Shown: piece by piece, positions 9,063 through 17,857 of the stretch
How the letters are laid out: each line of letters starts with the position of its first letter
How positions within the stretch are numbered: the first letter of the stretch is position 1
NCBI RefSeq assembly: GCF_038050375.1
Contig: NZ_CP150886.1
Span: forward strand, 1,839,318-1,903,317
Reading direction: 5' to 3'
Length of the DNA: 64,000 bases
DNA from: Okeanomitos corallinicola TIOX110
GTDB lineage: Bacteria; Cyanobacteriota; Cyanobacteriia; Cyanobacteriales; Nostocaceae
Position numbers and translations under genes: made by a program
The notes under the pieces: generated by a model
The model's input: only the letters and a program-made list of their open reading frames with translations
The model's database searches: none
What the model was told of the DNA's origin: nothing

Positions 9063-9971
9063 CTATTCTTCATTTCCTATGTGTAATACCATTCCTTCAC
9101 AAGCTATTAAAACATTAGGAAAATTTGACTTAACTTCATTTTGAATATTGTCAAGAAAGTCGTCATCATCATCGGGGTGATGTTGAGATATTACCAATCT
9201 TTTCACATTAGCCATCTGCGCTAAACTTACTGGAGTTTTCCATAATAATTCAGCATATTCATGATTTTTACCAGTTGGTGGAGTATAAGTTGCATTGGCG
9301 ATTAATAAATCAACATCTTGGATAAGTGGTAAAATCTGATTCTGATCTTGCATATCCAGACTTTTGTGTAAATCTGTGATGTAGGCAACGCTATAATCAC
9401 CCCAAGTCATCCGGTAGCCAATTGATCTTTGATTTTTATTAATTACTGCTGTTGTAATTTTCACTTCACCTATTTCTAATGTATTGCCCGGTGTCAGGTT
9501 ATGAAAAAGTAACTCTGACTGCATTACCTGGAGAGGATAAGGAAAGTGGGGTTGCAACATTTGATTGCACAAAGATTGTTTAATAGATGCCCCATTCGAT
9601 GCGGCTGTACCGTACACATGAAAACAATTGTCGGTGACAAATGCTGGGGCAAAAAATGGAAATCCTTGGATGCGATTTGATTGGGAGTTAGTAAAAAATA
9701 AATGGGCTTCTATCGGTTTTTCTTGTTCTTGCCATGTTTTACCCAATACACGTAAGCCCGTACCTCCATCAAAGATAAAGCGTTGCCCTGCTACATATAT
9801 TTCTACACAAGCAGTATTACTACCATAACGGCAAGTATGGCTGTTTGGGGTAGGTGTTAAACCACGTACACCCCAGAACTTAACCCAGAAATCCCCTCTC
9901 AGGTGATGGAAAGAGGAATTTAATGGATTATTAACGTAGCTTTGGGAATCAGAACGCTCAAAATTTGACAT
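9063..9971 (-). CDS. MBL-fold protein with degenerate metal site
   Basis: 302 aa. The frame of a metallo-beta-lactamase-fold hydrolase is clear: FWGVRGLTPTP, RYGSNTACVEIYVAG, FDGGTGLRVLG, then GFPFFAPAFV, and near the C-terminus ISQHHPDDDDD. In catalytic relatives the stretch before GFPFFAPA reads SHxHxDHIQ; here it is TNSQSNRIQ, so none of the three metal-binding residues of HxHxDH is present. The late Asp ligand region reads DLLIANATYTPP, also altered. It is probably non-catalytic or uses another site. It starts 12 bp... upstream-side neighbours are panD and ppa on the same strand; panD ends 12 bp before its start, so co-transcription with panD is likely. Confidence 0.78.
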   Translation of the reverse strand: MSNFERSDSQSYVNNPLNSSFHHLRGDFWVKFWGVRGLTPTPNSHTCRYGSNTACVEIYVAGQRFIFDGGTGLRVLGKTWQEQEKPIEAHLFFTNSQSNRIQGFPFFAPAFVTDNCFHVYGTAASNGASIKQSLCNQMLQPHFPYPLQVMQSELLFHNLTPGNTLEIGEVKITTAVINKNQRSIGYRMTWGDYSVAYITDLHKSLDMQDQNQILPLIQDVDLLIANATYTPPTGKNHEYAELLWKTPVSLAQMANVKRLVISQHHPDDDDDFLDNIQNEVKSNFPNVLIACEGMVLHIGNEE

Positions 9972-9982
9972 TTTCCTTGAAA

Positions 9983-10366
9983 TTAGAGCTTACTGAGCAA
10001 ATCATCGTAGTTTCGTACTTCCTGCATCCGGTTTTTTTCATCCACAATGACGACTGTGGGAGAGAATTTGTTTAATTCCTCTAGTGTAAACTGCCCATAA
10101 GTCATTATAATCAGGCGATCGCCAATAATGCCTAGACGTGCTGCCGCCCCATTTAATTCAATCATCCCTGAGTTGGCTGGGGCTGGGATTGCATAAGTAA
10201 TAAAACGCTGGCCATTAGCATTATTCACTACTTGTACTTGCTCGTAAGGTAAGATACCAGCTTGATCTAGAAGAACTTGATCAATGCTGATACTACCCAC
10301 ATAGTTAATGTTTGCCCCTGTGAGGGTACAGTTGTGAATTTTAGCCAAAAGGAGAGTGCGTTGCAT
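9983..10366 (-). CDS. panD: Aspartate 1-decarboxylase (PanD), pyruvoyl-dependent
   Basis: 127 aa, the usual length. It converts L-aspartate to beta-alanine for pantothenate and coenzyme A synthesis in the cytoplasm. The self-cleavage site is visible as YVGSISID, with cleavage between Gly24 and Ser25 to make the pyruvoyl group. Other family motifs are NANGxRFxTYAI and [22 protein letters not shown] choose the ATG at 10366 ([11 protein letters not shown]); an in-frame upstream codon at 10399 would add 11 residues not found in the family. It reads toward the MBL-fold gene, 11 bp away. Confidence 0.95.
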   Translation of the reverse strand: MQRTLLLAKIHNCTLTGANINYVGSISIDQVLLDQAGILPYEQVQVVNNANGQRFITYAIPAPANSGMIELNGAAARLGIIGDRLIIMTYGQFTLEELNKFSPTVVIVDEKNRMQEVRNYDDLLSKL

Positions 10367-10561
10367 TTCGTTATTTCGTTTGAGGTTGTTCTGCAACAAC
10401 CAAGGGTAGTTGAAGTCTATTTATTCTATGGATATTTATTATAGATGGTAACATCCGTAACTGGTAAGTGGTAACTGGTAATTCAATTTTAGATTTTGGA
10501 TTTTGGATGGTTCTTACTGAAATAAACTCTCATCTGCAACCTCAAACCTACAATTTTCTTA

Positions 10562-10594
10562 CCCAGTCCCCAGTCCCCAGTCATCAGTCCCCAT
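10562..10594. repeat. STRR heptamer tract (CCCCAGT type)
   Basis: Tandem copies of the heptamer CCCAGTC (phase variants of CCCCAGT), the classic short tandemly repeated repetitive sequence of heterocystous cyanobacteria. It lies just downstream of ppa. A related tract with GGTAACT units lies at 10457-10482. Confidence 0.8.
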
Positions 10595-10603
10595 TACCCA
10601 TGA

Positions 10604-11116
10604 TTATTTCTGAGCAGCAGCAACAAACTTTTCTACCAATGGTAAAACCTGATCTACATTTTGCCAACCGAGAATTTTTGTCACTTTCTTTTCCAAGTTT
10701 TTGTAAGAACGGAAAAATTCAGCGATTTCATCTAAACGGTGACTGGCTATATCTTCTAAGGATTTTACATTGGCATAACGTGGATCTTTGTCGGGAACAC
10801 AAAGAATTTTTTCATCGCGATCGCCACCATCTATCATTTCCAAGAAACCAATAGGTCTAGCAGGAATGATACAGCCAGGGAAGGTTGGTTCATCCATTAG
10901 AACCATCCCATCCAGGGGATCGCCATCATCAGCTAAGGTATTGGGTATAAACCCATAATCATAGGGGTATTTTACAGAGGAATAAAGTACCCGGTCTAGG
11001 GCAAAAGCGTTTAATTCCTTATCAAATTCGTATTTATTTTTACTTCCGCCTGGAATTTCAATCAATACATTAATCACACCCGGTTTAGGTTGGGCAGGAA
11101 TAAGAGATAAATCCAT
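10604..11116 (-). CDS. ppa: Inorganic pyrophosphatase, family I
   Basis: 170 aa. Hydrolyses pyrophosphate to phosphate, pulling biosynthetic reactions forward. The metal-binding signature [11 protein letters not shown] (residues 63-73) has the three aspartates of the family pattern D-x-D-P-x-D. KYEFD and the [11 protein letters not shown] loop are also present, as is DKDPRYAN near the C-terminal half. A ribosome-binding site AAGGAG lies about 8 bases upstream of the ATG at 11116. Single gene, same strand as panD but separated by about 240 bp that contain an STRR tract. Confidence 0.96.
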   Translation of the reverse strand: MDLSLIPAQPKPGVINVLIEIPGGSKNKYEFDKELNAFALDRVLYSSVKYPYDYGFIPNTLADDGDPLDGMVLMDEPTFPGCIIPARPIGFLEMIDGGDRDEKILCVPDKDPRYANVKSLEDIASHRLDEIAEFFRSYKNLEKKVTKILGWQNVDQVLPLVEKFVAAAQK

Positions 11117-11236
11117 AGCTACACTCCTTGGCTAAGATAACATTTTAATGAATTTAGGCAGAACCGAGTTTAGTTCCCCGTGTAAGATTTTAAGGCAATT
11201 GTGCATCTGTTCCCAAAGTCTTTCTTTAAAAAGCAC

Positions 11237-11289
11237 AGATCCCCGATTAATAATTAAAACCGGAGATCTTGGTGTGTGGCTAGGCCACA
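11237..11289. repeat. Two adjacent hairpins upstream of ppa
   Basis: First, AGATCCCCG (11237-11245) pairs with CGGAGATCT (11261-11269) with one mismatch. Second, TGTGGC-TAG-GCCACA at 11275-11289 is a perfect 6-bp stem. The first belongs to a family of GATCCCCGA palindromes found several times in the window. They could end transcription from the small gene at 11352-11540, which reads toward them. Confidence 0.5.
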
Positions 11290-11351
11290 ATGGTTAATGA
11301 TGACTAATATATGATTGCTATGGCATATTTAAAGTTTTGAGGTATTAACAC

Positions 11352-11540
11352 TTATTTTCTACCTCTGGCTAAGTAATAGGTAAGGAACTCCTGATGATGC
11401 TGTACATCAGGGGAAGAAAAGTGAGAAATGATAAATAAGGGTACAATAAGGGTTGCTAGTGCGATTGTTGTTCCCAGTATATCTGCCAATCGTTGGGAGT
11501 ATGTGTCGGGAGGTTTGGCAGACTGGCTATTTGAATTCAT
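11352..11540 (-). CDS. Small single-pass membrane protein, unknown function
   Basis: 62 aa. A hydrophilic N-terminus (Gln/Ser/Pro-rich) is followed by one hydrophobic helix around residues 22-42 (DILGTTIALATLIVPLFIIS) and a short C-terminus rich in His and Tyr. No family is recognised with certainty. The composition and ATG start make it a believable gene, although no clear ribosome-binding site precedes it. It may be an accessory subunit of a membrane complex, but nothing in the context shows which one. Confidence 0.5.
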   Translation of the reverse strand: MNSNSQSAKPPDTYSQRLADILGTTIALATLIVPLFIISHFSSPDVQHHQEFLTYYLARGRK

Positions 11541-12346
11541 ACAAAAATTTTTTTTGTTCCTATCACTTGTAGTTCCACGCTCTCAAAGAGAGTATTGATC
11601 CTATTCTAGCTATTTTTCTCAATTAAAATCTTGTGTTGCTAAAATTGTTATCCGGTTTGGAAACTGGCACATTGTGTTTTTATACATGACTGGTTTGCTA
11701 CAGATAAAATATCAAAAACCTGAATCTTTTCTTAGGTAAATAATATCCTTCTCAAAGGCTGTTGACCTCAATCAGAGTTGCCTAGTTTTGTGATCATAAT
11801 CACATAATCACCTTGTGCTTTTAATTTTGAGTTTAATAACTTCGTCGGAAAGTTTTGATACCTCCTAATCATAACACATTAACAAGGGTGCTGTGAGGTT
11901 AATTGAGCTTTTTTTAATTAGGTTTGATCAACCAGAAAATTTGCTAGACTCACATTTTATACACTTTGTGTTGATAATTACTCAAATGTATATACAGTAA
12001 AGCATACAAGGATTCCGGAAAACTACTCCTAAAAAATCGTGGCATTGTAACAGGACTTACCCCACAGATGAGGAACTTCCAAATAACAATACCTTGTCCA
12101 AATTGGAAAAACTATTGATTCTTAGGTTGGGTTGGGGAACGTTAACTTATCCCTGCGGGACACTGGGTGAACGCAGAGCAATCAGCATGAAACCCAAAAA
12201 ATGGACAAGGTATTGGTAAACAACTAATTAATCATTGAGTTAGTGGGGGGAGAATAACCTGATGGTCTGGACTAGATGTAGGAATTTGATCCTTTATTTT
12301 TTTGGAGTTCCTTAAATTTGGGGGTTTTGAGGATATCTCTCAGCTT
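11541..12346. other. 806-bp gene-free interval with a MITE-like element
   Basis: No protein frame stands out. The left part (11541-12060) is AT-rich and should hold the promoter of the small membrane protein gene. From 12040 the composition changes, and 12087-12215 is a compact element bounded by inverted repeats. The right end (12290-12346) is the 3' flank of the DUF362 gene. Confidence 0.6.
12087..12215. mobile_element. Candidate MITE with 14-bp terminal inverted repeats
   Basis: 129 bp bounded by the perfect inverted repeat CAATACCTTGTCCA / TGGACAAGGTATTG. Inside are TTAGGTTGGGTT near the left and GAAACCCAA near the right, which pair partly, and a palindromic core TCCCTGCGGGA at about 12151. 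No coding capacity, so transposition would depend on a transposase elsewhere. A clear target-site duplication is not seen. A related core (TATCCCTACGGGACGCTCTG) occurs at 37074-37093. Confidence 0.5.
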
Positions 12347-13318
12347 TTAACCTTTGCTGTAAGCAGTGATAGGTTCTTTGATGAAGCGAATATAAAGATG
12401 CTTGAATGTGGATCTAATTACACGAGGCATAGCAAAATCAATAGGTATTAACTTATCTGGTAAACGCCAATCATCAATTTGTAATAAATCAGGGGATAAA
12501 TGGGGAAATTCAATTTCACTTAGTTCTGGACAAATTCCCAACCTTTGAGAAGCGGTAATGGTGGGAACTTGTAAAGGATTAATTTTGAGAACTGCCAACA
12601 TTGTCCGATCTAAAGCAAATACATTATCTGATGCTGCTAAAACTCCTAAATCACGAGGTTCACCGCCACTTGGACCATTACCTTCGTGACCAATAATACC
12701 ATCTAAAATGGTTAGATTTGGGTTAATTGCCCTAGCCGTTTCTACTAACATTTCCCCAAAACGATTAGCATCTTTACCTGCTTCCATATGCCACCAGGCC
12801 TTCATTTTTCCAGGCACACAACCAAACAGATTTTTTACCCCTAAAGTTACAGTTAATTGCATATGAGATTTAACTTTAGGCAGATTGATAATTACATCTG
12901 CTTCCATCGTTTCTTTTGATAGTAACAGATGATTAAAATTATCATTTACGGTTTGATAACGTTTTCCATGAAATTCGACAATAGGAATATTCAACTCCTC
13001 TAAAATAGGTAATAAACCATTAGCTATAGCGACACCTTTTGCACTACCAAAAGCGGGACTATCTCCTAAAAATGGTTTACCACCAACTTCTATCACCATT
13101 TCTGCCACAGCACGGACTAATTCAGGACGGGTAGTACACTCTTTAGTAGGACGAGAACTGGTGAGTAAATTAGGTTTAAGAAGAACACGGTTTCCGGGTT
13201 TTACAAAAGCTGCTATGCCACCTAAAGGCTCTAACAGCGTTGTTAAGGATTCTCTTAAAGCCTGTTGTTCGTAAGATTTAGCCTGAATTAAACTAACGGA
13301 TGGTTGTTGTGTCTGCAT
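12347..13318 (-). CDS. DUF362 domain protein
   Basis: 323 aa, full length for the COG2006 group. Motifs are GNRVLLKPNLL near residue 43, TRPELVRAVAEMV, VIINLPKVKSHMQLTVTLGVKN and ILDGIIGHEGNGPSGG. The family is often found fused to 4Fe-4S ferredoxin domains, but here no cysteine-rich ferredoxin segment is present. Molecular function is not established. It is divergent from a Uma2 gene with 112 bp between them. The C-terminus is basic (about residues 290-323). Confidence 0.82.
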   Translation of the reverse strand: MQTQQPSVSLIQAKSYEQQALRESLTTLLEPLGGIAAFVKPGNRVLLKPNLLTSSRPTKECTTRPELVRAVAEMVIEVGGKPFLGDSPAFGSAKGVAIANGLLPILEELNIPIVEFHGKRYQTVNDNFNHLLLSKETMEADVIINLPKVKSHMQLTVTLGVKNLFGCVPGKMKAWWHMEAGKDANRFGEMLVETARAINPNLTILDGIIGHEGNGPSGGEPRDLGVLAASDNVFALDRTMLAVLKINPLQVPTITASQRLGICPELSEIEFPHLSPDLLQIDDWRLPDKLIPIDFAMPRVIRSTFKHLYIRFIKEPITAYSKG

Positions 13319-13430
13319 AATTAATAAATAATTGTCTTATTATCTAACAATATAAACGATATTTAGATAAAATCAAGGTAAACAAGTCCATAAAAATCTT
13401 CCCATTGTCTTCAACAAGAGGTGAAAAACA

Positions 13431-14084
13431 ATGACAACATCAATTTCATCACCAGAAAAAACAGAGATTATTTATCCAGATAGCGATGGCGAACTAATGG
13501 CAGATAATACTAAACAATTTCGTTGGATTGTGACAATTCAAGGAGGAATAGACGCTTTATTTAAAGATAACTCAGAGATATTTGTTGCAGGTGATTTGCT
13601 TTGGTATCCGGTAGAAGGAAATAACAAAATTCGTCAAGCACCAGATATCATGGTAGTGTTTGGTAGACCTAAAGGTGATAGAGGTTCTTATCAACAATGG
13701 AAAGAAAATAATATTGTTCCTCAAGTAGTGTTTGAAATTCTCTCTCCGGGAAATAGATTTCCAGAAATGCTGAAAAAATTTAAGTTCTACGAAACCTATG
13801 GAGTAGGAGAATATTATATTTATGATCCAGATACAGGAGAATTTTTTGGTTATATTCGTTCTGAATCAGAATTAAAACAAATTGAAGAAATAACAGGTTT
13901 TATTAGCCCACTTTTAGGAATCAGATTTGAAATAGTAGATGGAGAATTACAAATATATCGTCCAGATGGGGAGAAATTTCTTAAATATGTGGAGTTGGAA
14001 GAAAAGAGACAGTTGGCAGAAGCAAAAGCAGCAAGATTAGCAGAGAAATTAAGAGAAATGGGGGTGAATCCAGAGGAGATATAA
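13431..14084 (+). CDS. Uma2 family (DUF820) putative endonuclease
   Basis: 217 aa. Uma2 proteins have a PD-(D/E)XK-type fold and are present in many copies in cyanobacteria; function is unknown. Here the core reads APDIMVVFG (Asp), then PQVVFEILSPGN (Glu), then MLKKFKFYETYGVGEYYIYDPD. The C-terminus is a Glu/Lys/Ala-rich helix (KRQLAEAKAARLAEKLREMG), common in this family. AGAGG lies 9-13 bases before the ATG at 13431. It is convergent with the DUF29 gene. Confidence 0.85.
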   Translation: MTTSISSPEKTEIIYPDSDGELMADNTKQFRWIVTIQGGIDALFKDNSEIFVAGDLLWYPVEGNNKIRQAPDIMVVFGRPKGDRGSYQQWKENNIVPQVVFEILSPGNRFPEMLKKFKFYETYGVGEYYIYDPDTGEFFGYIRSESELKQIEEITGFISPLLGIRFEIVDGELQIYRPDGEKFLKYVELEEKRQLAEAKAARLAEKLREMGVNPEEI

Positions 14085-14093
14085 AGATTTGAG

Positions 14094-14122
14094 ATCCCCG
14101 AATTTTTAAATAATTTGGGGAT
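14094..14122. terminator. Bidirectional terminator, GATCCCCGA palindrome family
   Basis: ATCCCCGAATT (14094-14104) pairs with AATTTGGGGAT (14112-14122) with one G-T pair, loop TTTAAAT. It sits exactly between the Uma2 stop (14084) and the DUF29 stop (14123), so it can end both transcripts. Its core is shared with other palindromes in this window. Confidence 0.6.
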
Positions 14123-14572
14123 TTAGATTGGCCACCATTGAATATCGAGTAATTGCTGAAGAAAGTAAGGAGATACTGAAGGAAAAACAACGGAATTTTG
14201 AGTTTTAATTTTCACAAATCCTAACGCATCTTTATAAATTGAATCTAATTCAGATTCTAAATAATTACGTAGGTTTGTATTAAGTCTGCGATTTAATTGT
14301 GTTCTGAAAGTATAAATCTCTCCTTGCCAGTGAACTGCATTACTTTCTTGTTCAATAGTCCAATATTTAAGTAGTAATAAATGCCGGATAACCTGTTCTA
14401 AAAGACTCGCTACAGCACTTTTATCTCTTCTACCAAAATCTTCCAACTCCTCAATTAAATTCTCTAAATCCAAATTTCTAAACTGCTGATTTTTCAATAA
14501 TTTAATAGTTTCTTCCAACCATTGAGAATCATCTACTTCATAGAGTTGTTTTAAATCATGAATAGTTTTCAT
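14123..14572 (-). CDS. DUF29 family protein
   Basis: 149 aa, normal for DUF29, a cyanobacteria-enriched family of unknown function. Typical parts are the opening HDLKQLYEVDDSQWLEETI, then LDLENLIEELEDFGRRDK, then LLEQVIRHLLLLKYW. The ATG at 14572 is chosen; a GTG lies 9 bp upstream. DUF29 proteins are mostly helical, and no catalytic residues are known. It sits opposite a Uma2 gene, both being families that occur in scattered copies and are often transferred. Confidence 0.85.
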   Translation of the reverse strand: MKTIHDLKQLYEVDDSQWLEETIKLLKNQQFRNLDLENLIEELEDFGRRDKSAVASLLEQVIRHLLLLKYWTIEQESNAVHWQGEIYTFRTQLNRRLNTNLRNYLESELDSIYKDALGFVKIKTQNSVVFPSVSPYFLQQLLDIQWWPI

Positions 14573-14701
14573 AACTCCCACCTCAGACGAGCATTATCAT
14601 TATATCATCTCTGTGTTCTCTGTGCCTCTGTGGTTCGTTTCTTATTTAATTCAAAATAGTTAATTATTTCCAGGGTTTAGCAATGCTAAACCCCCACAAA
14701 A

Positions 14702-16105
14702 TTAGAGAGGAACAATAGAACTCATTTGTTCCAAATCTAAAACATTAGCTAATTCCTCCTCAGTCATTAAACCCTTTTCTAAAACAATTTGCCGGAGAGA
14801 CTTTCCAGTTTCTAAAGATTCCTTAGCTACAGCAGCAGCGTTAAGATAACCAATGTGAGTATTTAAGGCGGTAACTAATGCTAAACTACCTTCTGCATAA
14901 TCTAAACATCTTTCTTTGTTGGCAGTAATTCCTTGAATACAACTGTTAGTTAAGGCAGAAATTGTATTACCTAAAATTTCAATGCTGTGAATTAAATTGT
15001 AAGCGATGAGAGGCATCATCACATTTAATTCTAACTGTCCTGCTTGTGCCGCTAAGACGATCGCATTATCATATCCCATCACCTGAAAACATACCATTGA
15101 TGTCATCTCTGCCATGACTGGGTTATATTTTCCCGGCATAATCGAAGAACCTGGTTGGACTGGAGGTAGTTGAATTTCCTTAAATCCGGTTTTGGGGCCT
15201 GAATCCATTAACCGCAGGTCATGAGAGATTTTAACTAGATCCTGTGCTAAATTTCTTACTGCCCCGGAAACATTCACAAACGCACCCATACTTTGCATGG
15301 CGGCCATTAAATGGGGTGCTGGTTCTAAGGGTATTTCTAAAAGTTGGGAAAGCACTTCTATCACCCGTTGACGATATTGGGGATGGGTGTTCATTCCTGT
15401 ACCGGCGGCGCTACCACCTAAACCGAGTACCATTAAATCCCCGGCGGCAATGTATAATCTATTTTGGTGTTCTGTGAGGATTTGCGCCCAAGCCTGGAAG
15501 TTTTCACCTAAACGCACAGGTACGGCATCTTGTAAGTGAGTTCTTCCAGATTTAACAATATCTTGAAATTCCACTGCTTTGGCTTCTAGGGTAGAAATTG
15601 CATTGTCTAAAGCAGGTTGTAGGGTTTGGGAAAGTGCTAATAAACCACCGATGCGGATAGCGGTAGGGATGACATCGTTGGTAGACTGTCCGTAGTTGAC
15701 ATGATCGTTGGGACTAACCCGCTTGTAGTTGCCCTTTTCATCTCCAAGAAGTTCTAAAGCGCGGTTAGTGAGGACTTCGTTAATGTTCATGTGGTGGGAT
15801 GTTCCTGCACCGGCTTGGTAAACATCAACTACGAACTGATCACGGAGTTTACCTGCTAAAATTTCATCAGTTGCTTGAATGATAGCTTTACTAATGTCTG
15901 CGGGAATACAATTGAGTTCACCGTTAACGATAGCGGTAGCTTTTTTGATGTATAAACCTGCGTTGATGTAGGTAGGTAGGGGTTTTAAACCACTGATGGG
16001 GAAGTTTTCGATCGCGCGTTGGGTTTGAATACCGTAATATACGTTATTGGGGATTTGGCGATCGCCCATTGAGTCCCGTTCAATGCGAAAATCTGTATTA
16101 GTCAT
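14702..16105 (-). CDS. aspA: Aspartate ammonia-lyase / class II fumarase family enzyme
   Basis: 467 aa, full length. Members remove ammonia from aspartate or water from malate to give fumarate. Visible are the active-site segments SPNDHVNYGQSTNDVIPTA, SGRTHLQDAVP and the flexible signature loop GSSIMPGKYNPVMAEM. Aspartases have GKVNPVxxE and fumarases GKVNPTQxEA, so the PVMAE here favours aspartase, but the Tyr in GKYNP is unusual for both. The C-terminus ends in a helix typical of the family (LRQIVLEKGLMTEEEL). Stand-alone gene with no metabolic partner next to it. Confidence 0.85.
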   Translation of the reverse strand: MTNTDFRIERDSMGDRQIPNNVYYGIQTQRAIENFPISGLKPLPTYINAGLYIKKATAIVNGELNCIPADISKAIIQATDEILAGKLRDQFVVDVYQAGAGTSHHMNINEVLTNRALELLGDEKGNYKRVSPNDHVNYGQSTNDVIPTAIRIGGLLALSQTLQPALDNAISTLEAKAVEFQDIVKSGRTHLQDAVPVRLGENFQAWAQILTEHQNRLYIAAGDLMVLGLGGSAAGTGMNTHPQYRQRVIEVLSQLLEIPLEPAPHLMAAMQSMGAFVNVSGAVRNLAQDLVKISHDLRLMDSGPKTGFKEIQLPPVQPGSSIMPGKYNPVMAEMTSMVCFQVMGYDNAIVLAAQAGQLELNVMMPLIAYNLIHSIEILGNTISALTNSCIQGITANKERCLDYAEGSLALVTALNTHIGYLNAAAVAKESLETGKSLRQIVLEKGLMTEEELANVLDLEQMSSIVPL

Positions 16106-16401
16106 GGTTTGCTGTGGATAATATCAAAATACAGATCATCCCATGCTAGGACGCTAAACGTCTATTTTGACAATGATTTTTGGTTGAACGCAGATGGACG
16201 CAGATAAACGCGGATGTGGGAATATCTATTTTTTGTTATTTCTAAGTTCAAGATTTCTTGTATTCTTAGGACTTACGTACGAGTTAAGGAATAAATTAAC
16301 CACTATCTTACCTGTTCCAGATTTAGTTAGTGATTTACATTTGACTTTGGGACAATTATTTGATGGACTGAAATTATAGAAACTTCGCCAATTTAAAGTT
16401 T
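16106..16401. other. Intergenic interval with repeats and a possible gene remnant
   Basis: About 296 bp before pgsA. At 16188-16216 there is the imperfect tandem ACGCAGATGGACGCAGATAAACGCGGATG, a phrase commonly repeated in cyanobacterial genomes. An open frame from 16194 to 16379 (61 codons) ends VPDLVSDLHLTLGQLFDGLK, which resembles the tail of a Uma2-type protein. Its first half is low-quality, so I treat it as a possible remnant, not a gene. Confidence 0.3.
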
Positions 16402-16923
16402 ATGAATTTACCAAATACGATTACATTTTCTCGACTTTTAGGAATACCATTTTTATTGTATGGTTTATATATTCCCACAATCCAAGCCCAATGGATATGT
16501 TTAACTATATTTTTAATAGCAGCATTAACTGATTGGTTAGATGGTTATTTAGCTAGGAAATTAAATCAAATTACTGATTTAGGGAAATTCCTTGATCCAT
16601 TAGTAGATAAACTATTGGTACTTGCACCGTTATTAGTATTAGTTGAATTGGGAAAAATACCAGCTTGGGGAGTGTTTATAATTTTAGCACGGGAATTAGC
16701 GATCGCCGGATGGCGTGTTAATCAAACTACCATTAGTGGTGCAAATATTTGGGGGAAACTGAAAACAGTCAGTCAGATAATTGCGATCGCCTTACTCATA
16801 GCACCTTTACCACCAGCTTGGCAACTTCCCTCAATAATATCCTTTTGGATTTCCGTAATTTTGACCATAACCTCTGGAATTATCTATATAGTACCGCCAA
16901 AAAACAGTATCATTACCGAGTAA
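16402..16923 (+). CDS. pgsA: CDP-diacylglycerol-glycerol-3-phosphate 3-phosphatidyltransferase
   Basis: 173 aa integral membrane enzyme that makes phosphatidylglycerophosphate, the precursor of phosphatidylglycerol, an essential thylakoid lipid. The CDP-alcohol phosphotransferase signature D-G-x2-A-R-x8-G-x3-D-x3-D is complete: Asp47, Gly48, Ala51, Arg52, Gly61, Asp65 and Asp69. Four or more hydrophobic segments cover the rest. The opening NLPNTITFSRLLGIPF is typical for PgsA. The next gene follows 87 bp later on the same strand. Confidence 0.93.
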   Translation: MNLPNTITFSRLLGIPFLLYGLYIPTIQAQWICLTIFLIAALTDWLDGYLARKLNQITDLGKFLDPLVDKLLVLAPLLVLVELGKIPAWGVFIILARELAIAGWRVNQTTISGANIWGKLKTVSQIIAIALLIAPLPPAWQLPSIISFWISVILTITSGIIYIVPPKNSIITE

Positions 16924-17010
16924 GCTGAAATAAGCAAATTTAGTCAGATTCAGTACATTATTATTAATAAATTTTCTAGTTCTCACAATTTAGTTAGAGC
17001 AGAAGTTATC

Positions 17011-17850
17011 ATGACAAAAAAAACAGCATTTACCATCAAAATTTTAGCAGTTAGATTTTTAACAGCTATCTTCATTATTTCCAGTTTATCAACCCAGAGT
17101 CAAGCGCAATTAAACCCTGGCTATAAAGTTAGTGTTAAATTTCCACAAGTAGCTGATAGAGGAGCGCCGAAAAGAACTGAAGGATCAGGTGCAAGAGGTG
17201 GTTGTGATTTAGGAGAAAATCAATCCCAGCTAGTCAAATTAAAGGCGATCGCACCAAATAATAACATCATTACCAGCCTAAATCCTCACCCTGCAATTTA
17301 TGTGTATAGTCAGATTGTTAATAAACCAGTAGACTTTCAGATTTTTGAATTAAATCCTGAAAAAGATATTTACACAACTCAATTTTCACTACCTCAGAAT
17401 CCAGGTATAGTGAAAGTAAAACTGCCAGAAACACTAAAATTACAAGCAAATAAAATCTATGGTTGGCGATTTATAGTTAGATGTGAACCTGCACAAAGAG
17501 ACGCTGATAAATTCGTGGAAGGATGGTTAGAAATAAAATCCCTAACAGCACAACAACTGGAAAGATTAGAAAATTTTCCAGAAAATCCAAAATTACAAGC
17601 TCAATTATATTCAGACTATGGAATTTGGCATGAAACATTAGAAATTTTGGCCAATTGGCAGGAAAATCATCTGTTAAAATCAGAATGGAATGAATTATTA
17701 GAGTCAGTAGAATTAAAAGAATTTGCTAATTATTCTGTAAATTCTTGTTGTCAAGTTGCTGATTCTCCCACAACACCTGTAAATACAAACGATACAGAAA
17801 TACCTAAAACAGATGCCACCAAAAATAATAGCTGGGGAGGTAATTTATAA
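17011..17850 (+). CDS. DUF928 domain secreted protein
   Basis: 279 aa with an N-terminal signal peptide (residues 1-32, hydrophobic ILAVRFLTAIFIISSLS then QSQAQ). The DUF928 core follows: basic GAPKRTEGSGARGGCD, then LKAIAPNN, then NPHPAIYVYSQ. The second half contains a helical stretch like half a TPR (QLYSDYGIWHETLEILANW). DUF928 is a cyanobacterial exported family of unknown role, often near CHASE2 or S8-type genes. Its stop is only 7 bp from the stop of the convergent YdcF-like gene. The C-terminus is Asn/Thr-rich. Confidence 0.78.
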   Translation: MTKKTAFTIKILAVRFLTAIFIISSLSTQSQAQLNPGYKVSVKFPQVADRGAPKRTEGSGARGGCDLGENQSQLVKLKAIAPNNNIITSLNPHPAIYVYSQIVNKPVDFQIFELNPEKDIYTTQFSLPQNPGIVKVKLPETLKLQANKIYGWRFIVRCEPAQRDADKFVEGWLEIKSLTAQQLERLENFPENPKLQAQLYSDYGIWHETLEILANWQENHLLKSEWNELLESVELKEFANYSVNSCCQVADSPTTPVNTNDTEIPKTDATKNNSWGGNL

Positions 17851-17857
17851 TCATGAT

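Noticed and set aside
16194-16379. 61-codon gene before pgsA
   Set aside because: Its first half is translated from an interspersed repeat; only the last 25 codons resemble a protein tail, so it is listed as a possible remnant.
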